The notes below the pieces were generated by a model. That model had not been told where the DNA came from and did not search any database. It saw only the letters and a program-made list of their open reading frames with translations. Both the position numbers and the translations under genes were made by a program. Of a stretch of 64,000 bases of DNA, positions 22,195 through 32,598 are shown piece after piece. Within the stretch, counting starts at the first letter, position 1, and each line of letters begins with the position of its first letter. This DNA comes from Podospora bellae-mahoneyi (lineage: Eukaryota; Ascomycota; Sordariomycetes; Sordariales; Podosporaceae): NCBI RefSeq assembly GCF_035222275.1, contig NC_085884.1, positions 310,001 through 374,000 of the forward strand, given 5' to 3'.

Positions 22195-24008
22195 AAAACC
22201 TTTATATCATTATCCTCAATTACTACACAACCATACTAAGAAGCAACCATAATTACATCCGAAATAGCTGAATCAGACAATTCTATAGCCTCCTGGCAAG
22301 TGCGCGCATTATGGCCAGGCTTGCCGCACACACCACAGCACTGAACCTTCGTACGAGCCCCCCCTGCACTACCGCCATCCGGCTGTATTTCTTCCACTGC
22401 CTCCCCACCCACGGCCTTCTGGTCCAGTAGATCCTGTGCATCTTGCACAATAAGTGATCCTCCGAGCCGTACACGTGTTTTTTTAGTTCTCCGGCGCTTA
22501 CTTAGTACCTCATTGGCCTTGCGGAGCGAAGCGTTCTCTGACTGAAGGAGGGCCACCTGGTGCATTATAGCTATCGTACCCTTAGTAAGCTGGTCTATAG
22601 TAACCAACATCGAAGTCGGGGAGCTATTTTAATAGTTAGTAATACAAGTCTTAATAAACGTTAACTGTAAATTAGCTTCTCGGGGGTTTTATAATATTTA
22701 GAATACCTAAGGTAATACTATACCCGGCCTTAAGGATAGGGGTATTAGCGTACGAAGCTTTATATCTAGCTTAGAAAGTACCCTCTCTGGATCGTATAGT
22801 ATAAGACTAGCACCTATAAAACTACCCTGTATATTCTTCTCCGTTATAGAGGCGAAAAAAGCTTCGCGGAAAGTATAGAGAAACTCGAGTTTACTTACGT
22901 AGTTAATATATATACGTATTAAGCTTTCGATCTGGCGGCCGTATACCTATTTTAGCGGCCTAAAGTAGCTAATATCGAGTGGCTAGAGGAGGTAGGAGAA
23001 ATATAAAGGTATATAAAGCGTAATAATATTATTTTACTAGTAATGGCGCTCGAATTTAGTTAAGTGGTGGCTTTCGTGGCTATCGAGGATTAATAACCGG
23101 TATTTGCCCTTCGTACGGGACGCTATATAATAGTCGAAGTGCTTAATTTAATTTAGGCTTACCGGATTAGTAATTTAATTATTATCGGTAATTGCGATAC
23201 GTTAGGTAGACGGTAAATTATATTCGGTATATTAGTTAGTAAAGTAATACTATACGGTTAAAATAATAAAAGGTAGGATAGCCTAGTTAAGGGTATTAAC
23301 TCCCTAGATTATCGTTACTTACTCGCGGTTACTAAGCTAAACTAGTTTTACTTTACTAAAACCGTTTAAGGTTATAATTATTATATTTACGAAAATAATA
23401 TTTATTATAAACCTAATTTTATTAAAGTTATAAATATCGTTATTTATAATACCGTACTTAGCTTTAGTATTCCGTATAAGCGTAAACTACTCGGTAATAA
23501 CCTTCGGATCCTTATACTTAGCCCTCTAGTAGTCGTATCTACGCGTAAAACACGTACGGAGTTATAGCTAGCGTTTAACGAAGTTATATACCTAAAGCTT
23601 ACTAATAAGTAGCATATCGCGTACGCGTAGTAATTGGTTAGCCATATCTTCCACACCACGTAACCTTAGTGGAAAAGCTCGCGTAAATAGCTTAATAATA
23701 TAGTAAATAATAGCCTCCTCTTCGGATTAAGTAAGCTTCTTCGATCTGGGCGTAGTATCGCGTTGTGTAGGCCGGCCGGCGCGTCGGTATCTAAGCGTAC
23801 TGCGATCGACGTTATATATCTTGGCTGCAGCTGATACACTTAGATTTTTATCATTTCGAAGAGCCTCAAGGGCTAAGATTATATGGGCTTCCTTTGAAGT
23901 AGATGGCATTTTGGAATGTTGAGAAAATGAGGTGTTGAGGTTGAGGTTACGCGTCGCGTGAAAAAGGTGGTCGCTCGCTTATATTGGTCGCTCGCTTATA
24001 ATATACGT
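22147..24008 (-). mobile_element. pogo/Fot-type (Tc1-mariner superfamily) DNA transposon, RIP-damaged
   Basis: The ends are near-perfect terminal inverted repeats of about 48 bp (22147-22194 and 23960-24008), each with two tandem ATAAGCGAGCGACC units, flanked by TA, the Tc1-mariner target duplication. On the minus strand the N-terminal psq-type helix-turn-helix is readable at 23909-23730 (LSVSAAAKIYNVDRSTLRYR). The C-terminal zinc-knuckle tail is at 22610-22236 (QCCGVCGKPGHNARTCQ). Between them the DDE region is very AT-rich with many stops, mostly at Gln codons. Even so, words such as VEDMANQLLR, RRYDY and KYGI...DIYNF mark the Fot1/pogo catalytic core. The element is full length but dead. 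Confidence 0.88.
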
Positions 24009-24010
24009 TA
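23960..24010 (-). repeat. Right terminal inverted repeat with TA
   Basis: Two GGTCGCTCGCTTATA units followed by ATATACGT and TA. It mirrors the left end and bounds the element next to the LTR relics. Confidence 0.88.
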
Positions 24011-24096
24011 TCTCCTATACGTTTAACTTACAAATAGTCCCTATTTAAGATTACCTCTAAGTAAAGATCGCCCGACGTCTTTATTTTACGGACGCT

Positions 24097-24571
24097 AGTA
24101 TGACGAACCCCTGTACAGAACCTCTGAAAGGGATACTGGTTGAAGGCTACTTGTCACAACCCTGGTACAGGACGGGTTGTGGGGCCACGGGAATAGGGGC
24201 CAATCGGAGGAACGTACGAGAATAGCCAATCACAGTAAGGAACGACTGATCAGTGTGCCAAGGGCACTGAGCAGACTGAGCGGAGTGCTCAGTCTGATCA
24301 GGGCACTGAGCAAACTGAGCAGTCGTGATCAGTGTGCCAAGGGCACTGAGCAAGAAGTAAATATGGCTTGGCACCAGGTCTATATATACGGAGGAACTGG
24401 CTGGTGTAGATAGGCAGTTCCGCAGTATGCAATTCAAGTTGTAGTTACAGTATTGTGATTACATTGAGACATCTTGTCGTACACTGTTTAGCTGTACCGA
24501 ACCAGGATTATTCAGAAGCAGCCTTCAACCGGTATCCCTTTCAGAGGTTCTGGATAGGGGTTCGTCATACT
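24097..24571. repeat. 52 bp inverted repeat flanking LTR copy 1
   Basis: AGTATGACGAACCCC...GGTTGAAGGCT at 24097-24148 recurs as its reverse complement at about 24520-24571, with a few mismatches. Copy 1 lies exactly between the arms, and copy 2 starts immediately after the right arm. Confidence 0.7.
24152..24518 (+). mobile_element. LTR relic, copy 1 (LTR-retrotransposon family not named)
   Basis: A TGTCAC start, a U3-like part with several CACTGAGCA/GTGCCAAGGGCACTGAG repeats, a TATATATA box near 24381, and a 3' half (24366-24518) that is repeated in reverse orientation at 24573-24727. No internal coding region adjoins, so it looks like a solo or partial LTR. It is a fossil; the 3' half is still very similar to copy 2, so the two are not extremely old. 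Confidence 0.6.
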
Positions 24572-24572
24572 A

Positions 24573-24905
24573 CTTCTGAACAATCCTGGTTCGGTGCAGC
24601 TAGAGAGTGCACAACAAGATGTCTCAATGTAATCACAAGATACTGTAACTACAACTTGAATTGAATACTGCGGAACTGTCTATCTACACCAGCCAGTTCC
24701 TCCGTATATATAGACCTCGTGCCAAGCCTGGCGTTGTCCTGGATCGATAGACTCGACCCTCGATCCTATCGATATTATCCCCTCCGGGGTTAACTCCTTT
24801 GGATCGATCCTCGATCCTAATAATCCTATTCTGATTGGTCCTTGATCCTGTGCTAATGATTGGTCCGTGGTGCGCCTGCGCCCCACTAGGTGTCAAGCCG
24901 TGACA
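24573..24905 (-). mobile_element. LTR relic, copy 2, opposite orientation
   Basis: Read on the minus strand it starts TGTCACGGCTTGACACC at 24905, has a different U3 (repeats of GGATCGA / ACCAATCA) and the same TATATATA-to-CAGAAG half as copy 1 (24727-24573). The two LTRs belong to related subfamilies. No internal region is attached. Confidence 0.6.
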
Positions 24906-25740
24906 GCTAGTCAACGTTCCTTTAAGTAGGAGCCTATATATCCCTATATATTAACTAACTATTTTATATTCTAGCCATTACACTATTTTCTACCGCTTCT
25001 CCTGTCCTTATCCGACTTACCCCTAACCGTTCCTAACTCCGTTACTCTTGTATTTATTAATATTTATTACCTGCTCTATACTAATTAATATATTTAAAGT
25101 TCGCGGCCTTTAAGCCGAAAAATAATTAATTCCGGTATTAGTAAAATTTATATAATTAAAACCCCCGATAACTCTATTTTTCTTCTATAAAGAGTTTAAA
25201 ATTATAGGGTTATCGGTAATACCGAACGGAATAGAATCTTTAGTAATATAAATATATATATTACCTTTTAAGTAAGTCTCTTAGCCCTTCCTACTTTTCC
25301 CTTACTTATATATATAATTTAATATACTCGCTAGCGGTCCTAAAGAAACTAAGCTAAGGGTAATACGCTTTACCGCTATTCCGTTTATATAATACTATAG
25401 ATCTATAACTATTAAAGTTTAACGCCCTTTATCCTTTAACGTTAGTATATACTTATTAAATTAATCCACAAAGTGCCCTTACTATTCCCTAGTATATAGG
25501 ACGGCAAGATAGAAACTCGGGTAACGGATAGGTAGTCTACTATATATATTCTCGCTATCTATAACTACGTGATTTTTAAATTATAGTAATATAGTAATTT
25601 ATAAGTGTTTTCTTCTGTTTTTAAAAAAATAAATAAGTTCGTTTATCTCTAAACTTATAATTTCAATATAAATGGTAGTTCTAGTGGGGTTAATAATAGG
25701 CTACTAGCACGTGTAAGGAGAAAACGGAAGTAAAGTCATG
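24906..25740. other. AT-rich RIP-type relic DNA
   Basis: Very AT-rich sequence with long TA runs, few CA/TG dinucleotides, and stops in all frames. It looks like a repeat destroyed by RIP. The family cannot be recognised. Confidence 0.6.
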
Positions 25741-26017
25741 ATCAGTTTTGGTTACGGCAAGTATAGCCGAACGGTCCTTGGACCCACTTCAGCTCAGGGT
25801 GATGCTCACTGCGCTCACCTTTTGCTCACCTTGTGAGACCAATACGGACTGAGCCAAAAAAAATTGTCGGGTGTGACTATATAGGTATTCTAGTGTTCAC
25901 ACAATTCACCATCTTTCATCAATAGCAAGTGTAGAGTTGCTGTATTCTTTTGGAAGCCTGAACACATACTTTGTCCATGTCATAACATGAATATTGCTCT
26001 TCTTCCAGACAATACTC
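25741..26017. other. Right border of the island, 3' flank of APC1
   Basis: Normal composition returns here. It contains a GCTCAC-rich cluster (25800-25835) and a TATATAG followed by a leader-like stretch. It may be a further repeat end, but no partner copy was seen in the window. Confidence 0.3.
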
Positions 26018-29000
26018 TCACGTATCCCTCCCCGCAAGCCACGCCCTCCCCTTCAACTCCCCAATTACACTATCCCTCATCCACCAAACCTCCCCCCTCT
26101 CCACCGCATCCAACCCCCTCTCCACTGCATCCAACTCCCTCTCGCTCCCCCCAACCACCCCCTCACTCTTCCCCCCACCCTGTCCCTCGACCCCAACAGA
26201 CATAGAAACCTTCTTTTTCCCGTTTTTGGCAGGCGTCTTCCCCTTCTTCCTCCCCTTCCCCTCCTCAGCCTCTGTCTTGTCCACCACCCTCCCAGCAAAA
26301 ACCCCCCTCCTCTCGGCCCACTCAAACAACAACCTCAACCCCAACAACCTATCCCTCGACCACCCCCCCGTATCCAACCCAGCCCTCAACACCAGCTTGG
26401 CATCCACAGCCGTGCTCGCCCCCTCCCCCTCGCCCACCCCCCCACCACTACTCCCCAGCCGATCAAGCACCAACCCCCTCTCCGCGTGCGTCAAATCCCG
26501 CAGCGCCTGCAACTCGAAAACCCACTCCATCGGATCCCTCCCACCCAACCCCTTGTCAACAACCTCGCTACTCCCCAGCGCGCGCAACGTAGCCGGGAAA
26601 GTCCCCTCATGCGCCGGTCTCCTCCGCAAATAAACACTCTGGTTGTTCCTAAACTCATCCGCCAGACTGGGCTGATTTTGAAAATCAATCGTCAAATCCC
26701 AACAACCCAGTCCACCAGCGTCCGTGACAACACGTAGGACATCATCTAGCGGCGGAAGCAAGCAAGGAGTCTGCCGCCGGAGAATAACAACCTCCGGATC
26801 TGTCGCATCACTCCCCGTCTGCGACGCCGCCGCCACAGCCGTCGCAGACCCCGGTTTCAAATGGATATTAATCGGCGTGTTCATCGGCTGACCGGTAGCC
26901 AAATCCTTCGCAACCAAACACCGGGGTTCCGTAGCCAGAACCCAAAAGTGACGAAACGCCTGCAGATGCGCCCGATTGTCTTGGACGTTGGCAGGAAACA
27001 GCGGGTAAAAAGCGACCAGGAGAGCAGCAGTGGCAAGGTTACTCGTCCCAAACGTGGCGGTTCCGCACCCCAAAAACAGAGCGCCAATCGCCAGGTGAGC
27101 AGCCATGTGGCTTCCGTACGTGGTGCTCTTGTCGTCTCGACCGTGCAAACCTCTCAAACGACGGAGCACAGTGATGTCCCCCGTCCCGGCCATCACCGTG
27201 GCGCAAGACAGCGCCACCAGATCCATACACATCCTCGCGTTGCTGCGAGCTAGCTCCGCGTCAAAGTTCGTCACCGGGCTTCTAACGATCCGTACAAACT
27301 CGTCGAGGTAGTGAACAAGCAGATCCCGAACTTGGATATTCGCCGAGCCGGCGAACCGAAGGCCCAGCGAAAAGCAAATGCCAGCCAAGATGGAGAAAAA
27401 AGACATGTCCCTGCTTTGAAGCTTCCGAGTGCTGCTCAGACGTGCCCGTGAATGATAAATAGAAGGCAAACTGCTCTTGATCCAGTCAAAGGTAGGTTTG
27501 ATCTCCTTCCAAAGAATAATATTCTTCGCCACCGTCCTCAAAAGCAAAACATCAGGCCGGACATAGTCAAACTGCAACGTTGTGTCAGGAACATCAATCT
27601 TGCGTGCAACAATATGATCCTCCGACTTCATGAAAATGAGGGCAATAGCCATCACAGCGCCAGCAGCGGCACGGTCCAAGACATGAGCCAGCTCCACGCG
27701 CTTGGTGGACGTGGCGATTGTCAGGAGCTTTTCCGTCAAGCGCATATCTCTCAGCCCCTTCAGGTCGCCTCCTTTGCCGAGGTTGATGAAGCCCAAAGCA
27801 AAGCCGGCAGCCAGACGATAGCCTTCGTCGCGAAGTGGGTTCTCCTCCTCTCCATCCTCGAGATACTCGATTTCCGACATCATGATCTCGCTCATGCGGC
27901 GGTGTTGGCTGTTGCAGTAAAGAAGCCCAATGCCCATGATGCCAGTGGTTTGGGTGTGTTGCGACAAGTTGAGCTCGGCAGCCCCTCTCGGCAGCATACG
28001 AGTGACGTGCACCGACAGAAGGCGCGTGATCAGCGAGTCCATGGTCCCCAGATACGAGGCTGCCAGGCCGAGAAGTAGGCCAATGGATGTCATAGTATGC
28101 TTGGGTGTGAGGTACTTGAACGCAACCCACTTGGCGACCGACTTGAGATGACCGTTCAGGCCGAGGGCGAGCAGAAATCCGGCATGTCGATTGTTCAAAT
28201 CTGACCCCGGCTTGTTGTACAGAATCCACGATGTGTCAATGCCTTTTGCATGAGGTGAGATGGCAAGTCCACCCGAGACGCCCTGGTGGAAGAAGGCCCA
28301 GTTAATCTTTTCCTCAGTAAACAGGGCCTTGTCCACGCCGACCGAGTTGTTAATCGGCTGGACGACACATGTGAGCTGAAATCCGTTGATCTGATATTTT
28401 TGAGTAAGAAGTGGAAAGCGAAGAGCAAAGTACAAGAGGCCCCTGCCTGCTGGTATGGCAAGGGTACTCGTCGCCACAGTAGCGACAAGCTGCTTTTGTT
28501 GCTCGAGATACTCTGGCTCCGTTGTGCCCGGCTTGGGGTTGAGGCGGACGACGCGGTGCTTGGATGTTGATAAGAGATTCTGAGCCTCATTGAGCCGTCT
28601 GTCTTCTCTAAACAAGGAGCGCACCACGGCCTGGCGTTCTGTGGCCTCCGTCTCCTCTGCGCGGTCGTGGAAGTCGTCGAGGTGCTGACACAGCATTCGC
28701 ACATCCCATTTCGCAGCGTGTGATGGGGCCTGGGGCATGTTAGTAGATAATAGCACAACTATGAACCGAATACTCACATTGATCTCAGCCCCAAGTGGTC
28801 GCCATGTCTTTGATGGCCGCAAGACAGTGCTGATGTCAGTCCGACTCACTAGAGCGAGTAGCTCCTTGGACCACGAAGGCGGTGGGTTTGGTTGACACAT
28901 GAATATAATGTCCTGTAAAGGCGTGAGAACTGCCTCCGGTAATGTTTCGAGAATTTGTGATGTGAAACGAGCCTCATACATGGCCACAACCACTTCGTAC

Positions 29001-32000
29001 CGGTTCGTTGTGGTGCCAAGAAGACCAAAGAACTTGGCAAACATGAGCGATCGAGGTGTTAAGGATGACCAGAGCTGCGATCTTGACTTTCCAGAAACTG
29101 CATCTGGGCAGCCAGTGGAGTAGACGAGAGGCAATGTCGGGAACTCGCCCCCCTTACCGTATGCAAGATGGTCCTGAATCCAGCTCAGCACGCAAAAGCA
29201 GGTCGGCGGTTCAACTACCTCGGCCGCGAGAGTAGGAACCAGATCATGTACTGATTCCAGATCCACGTCTATGCCCAGCGCATAAATGGCTTCGTGCCTC
29301 TGCCAGCCGAGCCACCTAGAGACCTGGCAGAGCGCTGTCCTCAAATCGACCTGGCCGTGTATCGTATCCTCGGGAGACAGAATGTTCAGTTTCTGTTCCT
29401 CGAGGAAAAGATGGAGCGCCATCATCATACTCCATGCTGCATTACTGCGTCCAGGGCTACCTCTGCCGAGAGCCGTGGGAAGGTATCCATCAAAGCCAAA
29501 AGCCAGCACGCCGCCAGAAGACGCCATCCATCTCTGCGCTAGTTCGATGTGAATAGCAAGGAAGCTTGGTGGACGAGGGCCCGATTCGGCAGTCACGGCC
29601 GCCGGTTCAAAGACTGGAGTATCAAGAAGCCACCGCCATGCTTTGGTGCGAGTCCAAGGCGGGCACGCTGATGAGCTGGGGTTTTCGTATACGCGCATCG
29701 TGTCCCAGCTCGTTGGGCATGGGGGCTGTGCTGCGCCCTCCCCATAGCTCCTGAGGGAAGTCTCACTGTTGTGCCGCAAGGCGAGGAAGCTGGAAAAGAG
29801 CAGTATAACGAGTGCTGTCCATTCCTTGTCCACTATGGGGCGGCTTAGACCCCGAACACGCCCGCTCTGAAGCCACTGCATGATGTGCCACCACCCTGCC
29901 AGTAGCTTGTCGGCATAAGAAGTAGGTAGGACACTCCGGCAAGTATCCAGGACGCGACGTATTTGAGGCGATGAAGGCTGCAATTGGATTCTCACTCGAT
30001 GAAACCTGCCGTCCTTGTCTCGAAGGTCAACCACACCACGCGAGTTTGAGTGACAGACGGAATCTATCTGAGTGCAGGTCATGCCAATGCCCATCGACCG
30101 CCTGCCTCGAACCTCTTTGTTGACCTTGTGGCTGCCTGCGTAATCGAGGCTGTGCAGGTTGTCAGAAAATAACAATGGTAATGTTACAGTCGTTACTTTG
30201 CCCCAAGGGGACTGCAGGCTGAGCTCTCTTCCGCCGGAGGTGTCTTCAGACAAGATCATGATGGTCTGATGCCCGTCGGATAGTTTGCATGAATCGACCA
30301 CGTTTTGAACCCTCCGGGGCTCTCCGGGAACAATAGTGAGGCTGCTTGGGTTTGAGAAACTTTTCATGGCACTTTTTGTTGTGATCTTCTCGTCACGAAT
30401 ATCGACATGGAGGGTCAGAAGCTGGAGTCTCCTGTCGACAGGATCCTGGATACCAACAAGAAGCATGGCGCGTCCTAGCTCATCCGTGGCAGTAGGAGGG
30501 CTAGCAAGTATAAAGACCTTGGAGTGTGTCCTGGCAGGCTTGTCCGATAGAGAGTATCGCAGGTTGGCGTTGTCCATGCTGAAGCTGTGGATCTTGGTAA
30601 GCATCATCTCCCGTGTCAGCCCATCAAAGTCGTGATCCTCCAGACCCATACTATGAAACCCCTCAAAATCACCACCAGCACGAAGCTCGTCCAGCAGGTT
30701 ATCCACCGGCACTTCATGGAGGCTGTTCAAGTCTCGATTACCGCTGAAGCTGCCACTGAATACTGAACCGGCATATCCACTACTCATGCGAGCACGCTGG
30801 CTCCCCTGGGAGTCTAACCTCCTGCTTGACTGTTCGGTGAAGGTTGCTCGATCTTGAGATGCAGACAGATCAGCACGAGCCAACAGAGAGCTTACTCGGC
30901 GTGATTGCCTCCGAGTAGCATCGTTGCGCTTGTCCGGATCCAAAGAGTTGAGAGCATTGTCCAAGGCCTTTTCGTTTTCCTCGATCCTAACGCTCTTCCT
31001 GGTTCTTTTGCCTGGAAGTGGCGCACCAAAGCTCTCTCTCATGGACGGGTGAATCGGGGTGGCAGCTCCGCTTGGCAGGCCTGGAGCCATAGAACTCCGT
31101 CGCCGCGAAGATGATGTTCTCCTCTTTTTCTTTTTGCTCAGAAATGGGTCCTCATTCTCTAGATAGGTCAGTCGCCAAACTGTGTACATGCCGGCTTCGC
31201 GGTTAACGGTAACGGCAATATGCAAGCCCCCAGCTTCCGATGCCGGTAGATTCGAGAGCTTGACAGACTCTATGTGAAGCATTTCTTCGGCAGGACTGAG
31301 AAACAGGGGCCCGGTCGAGCCCCTCCGACCCCTTGGAGGCTTCGTCCGATCTTGCTGTGTCACCACCAGTCCGATTTCCAACAACGGATCCGTCAGGCAA
31401 ACAAGCCGAGGCCAATGACTTTCACTTGTTTCCATAGGAGGTTGCCACATATTTTCCAGTGTCGAGCTGAGTCGGAGGGGCAGTACTTTCGGGTTGCCCA
31501 ACCCCTCGGTCGAGAACTCGCGCCCTCGTTGGGTATTGGACGACGATGGCGGCGGCTGGAACGACACGAAAGAGTTGGGCGGTACTTTCGGGAGACGCAA
31601 CGAAACCGGAGCTGTATTGTTCGCCCGTGGCTTGCGTTGAATGATGACACCACATGGTGCTGCGCAGGCAGACTCGACTTCGAAGGGCATGTGGACGACA
31701 TGGCTGGCACCGGAGAGGAAGTAGATGTGCGCCTGGGTCTTGAGGAAGACGACGAGAGCTTTCGAGAGGTTGGGCTTTTCGAGAGCCTTCTTCTTCTGCT
31801 TGTCGTTATCTCTAGACTGGTGTTCGGCCGAGGCAGGGAAGTTGGCTAGGAGGGCTTGGGCGATAGGTTCGTTTTCGAGGTCGAATTTGAAGCTCTTTCG
31901 AAAGACCCCGCCGCGGGACCAGAGCACACAGTTCTTCGTCGTGAGCAGTTCATCCTCATATTCGTTGTCACCCTCCTTGCTAAGGCTGATGTCCCACGTG

Positions 32001-32098
32001 TAGGTAGATGGAGGCGGGTCGGGGTCGAGTATCCCTTCTTGAATGGCATGTCGCAAGCCGGTGGGTTGATGGACCCCGAGCGAAGCAATCGAGGCCAT
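26018..32098 (-). CDS. apc1: Anaphase-promoting complex subunit 1 (APC1/BimE)
   Basis: A minus-strand frame of 2026 codons runs from ATG 32098 to the stop at 26018. It probably contains one in-frame intron of 48 nt (28777-28730), giving about 2010 residues. APC1 is the largest scaffold of the APC/C ubiquitin ligase, which targets cyclins and securin. The N-terminal third is the APC1 beta-propeller region (MASIASLGVHQPTGLRHAIQ start, FVSFQPPPS, VTVNREAGMYTVWRLTYLE) with Ser/Arg-rich insertions around residues 320-460. The mid-to-C-terminal part has the proteasome/cyclosome repeats, for example IGLLLGLAASYLGTMDSL, GIMGIGLLYCNS and RLAAGFALGFINLGKG (about 1320-1680). The C-terminus has a basic, low-complexity tail. 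It diverges from VPS41 and ends 280 bp from the RIP island. Confidence 0.93.
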   Translation of the reverse strand: MASIASLGVHQPTGLRHAIQEGILDPDPPPSTYTWDISLSKEGDNEYEDELLTTKNCVLWSRGGVFRKSFKFDLENEPIAQALLANFPASAEHQSRDNDKQKKKALEKPNLSKALVVFLKTQAHIYFLSGASHVVHMPFEVESACAAPCGVIIQRKPRANNTAPVSLRLPKVPPNSFVSFQPPPSSSNTQRGREFSTEGLGNPKVLPLRLSSTLENMWQPPMETSESHWPRLVCLTDPLLEIGLVVTQQDRTKPPRGRRGSTGPLFLSPAEEMLHIESVKLSNLPASEAGGLHIAVTVNREAGMYTVWRLTYLENEDPFLSKKKKRRTSSSRRRSSMAPGLPSGAATPIHPSMRESFGAPLPGKRTRKSVRIEENEKALDNALNSLDPDKRNDATRRQSRRVSSLLARADLSASQDRATFTEQSSRRLDSQGSQRARMSSGYAGSVFSGSFSGNRDLNSLHEVPVDNLLDELRAGGDFEGFHSMGLEDHDFDGLTREMMLTKIHSFSMDNANLRYSLSDKPARTHSKVFILASPPTATDELGRAMLLVGIQDPVDRRLQLLTLHVDIRDEKITTKSAMKSFSNPSSLTIVPGEPRRVQNVVDSCKLSDGHQTIMILSEDTSGGRELSLQSPWGKVTTVTLPLLFSDNLHSLDYAGSHKVNKEVRGRRSMGIGMTCTQIDSVCHSNSRGVVDLRDKDGRFHRVRIQLQPSSPQIRRVLDTCRSVLPTSYADKLLAGWWHIMQWLQSGRVRGLSRPIVDKEWTALVILLFSSFLALRHNSETSLRSYGEGAAQPPCPTSWDTMRVYENPSSSACPPWTRTKAWRWLLDTPVFEPAAVTAESGPRPPSFLAIHIELAQRWMASSGGVLAFGFDGYLPTALGRGSPGRSNAAWSMMMALHLFLEEQKLNILSPEDTIHGQVDLRTALCQVSRWLGWQRHEAIYALGIDVDLESVHDLVPTLAAEVVEPPTCFCVLSWIQDHLAYGKGGEFPTLPLVYSTGCPDAVSGKSRSQLWSSLTPRSLMFAKFFGLLGTTTNRYEVVVAMYEARFTSQILETLPEAVLTPLQDIIFMCQPNPPPSWSKELLALVSRTDISTVLRPSKTWRPLGAEINVSIRFIVVLLSTNMPQAPSHAAKWDVRMLCQHLDDFHDRAEETEATERQAVVRSLFREDRRLNEAQNLLSTSKHRVVRLNPKPGTTEPEYLEQQKQLVATVATSTLAIPAGRGLLYFALRFPLLTQKYQINGFQLTCVVQPINNSVGVDKALFTEEKINWAFFHQGVSGGLAISPHAKGIDTSWILYNKPGSDLNNRHAGFLLALGLNGHLKSVAKWVAFKYLTPKHTMTSIGLLLGLAASYLGTMDSLITRLLSVHVTRMLPRGAAELNLSQHTQTTGIMGIGLLYCNSQHRRMSEIMMSEIEYLEDGEEENPLRDEGYRLAAGFALGFINLGKGGDLKGLRDMRLTEKLLTIATSTKRVELAHVLDRAAAGAVMAIALIFMKSEDHIVARKIDVPDTTLQFDYVRPDVLLLRTVAKNIILWKEIKPTFDWIKSSLPSIYHSRARLSSTRKLQSRDMSFFSILAGICFSLGLRFAGSANIQVRDLLVHYLDEFVRIVRSPVTNFDAELARSNARMCMDLVALSCATVMAGTGDITVLRRLRGLHGRDDKSTTYGSHMAAHLAIGALFLGCGTATFGTSNLATAALLVAFYPLFPANVQDNRAHLQAFRHFWVLATEPRCLVAKDLATGQPMNTPINIHLKPGSATAVAAASQTGSDATDPEVVILRRQTPCLLPPLDDVLRVVTDAGGLGCWDLTIDFQNQPSLADEFRNNQSVYLRRRPAHEGTFPATLRALGSSEVVDKGLGGRDPMEWVFELQALRDLTHAERGLVLDRLGSSGGGVGEGEGASTAVDAKLVLRAGLDTGGWSRDRLLGLRLLFEWAERRGVFAGRVVDKTEAEEGKGRKKGKTPAKNGKKKVSMSVGVEGQGGGKSEGVVGGSERELDAVERGLDAVERGEVWWMRDSVIGELKGRAWLAGRDT
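28730..28777 (-). other. Probable in-frame 48 nt intron of APC1
   Basis: On the minus strand the segment begins gtgagt, has a ctaac branch-site-like word 16 nt before the end, and ends ccccag. It is a multiple of 3 with no stop, so it hides inside the long frame. Removing it joins GAEIN to APSHAAKWD. Confidence 0.75.
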
Positions 32099-32598
32099 AG
32101 TTTTGCTGTGTTTGGTGCTGTCCTGTTTCCCTCCTCAAATTATACAAAAGGTCGAGTACCGGGTAATGGTTGAAGGTAATTGCTGGCGATCCATTTCCTT
32201 CAGTCCAGTCGCTGGAAAGAACAGCCTGGAAACGATCTTCTTTCTTCGTCTTGTCTTCAGAGGGCCGCAATGCCCATCGCAGGGCAGTCAGTAGGTCAAG
32301 AGCACTGTATCCCAGAAAGCGCGTCCGAGAGCCTGGAACCCGCGTCTGGGGTCGCAAGGCTGCCCAATGAATGTCCCCACTTTGAGGGGCAGCTGTCTAT
32401 TGGTCAAAGCTTACCCCAACCACTGCAGGGACCGCCGTTTAAGCTCTGACGTAGCTTTTGGCCGCGCCCAAAGCTTCCCGAAGCAACTCAACAAACACTC
32501 GGCTCTCCACAGGCAACCTGAACCCCATAGCCATACGACCCTCGCTCTGCGCCCTGCTCCAAACCCGCCATGAAGTTGCTGCCGTCGCCTGAATCAAC
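32099..32598. promoter_or_regulatory. Divergent APC1 / VPS41 promoter, 500 bp
   Basis: It separates the two start codons. It is of mixed composition with a T-rich stretch beside APC1 and no repeat. No named element was identified. Confidence 0.5.
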
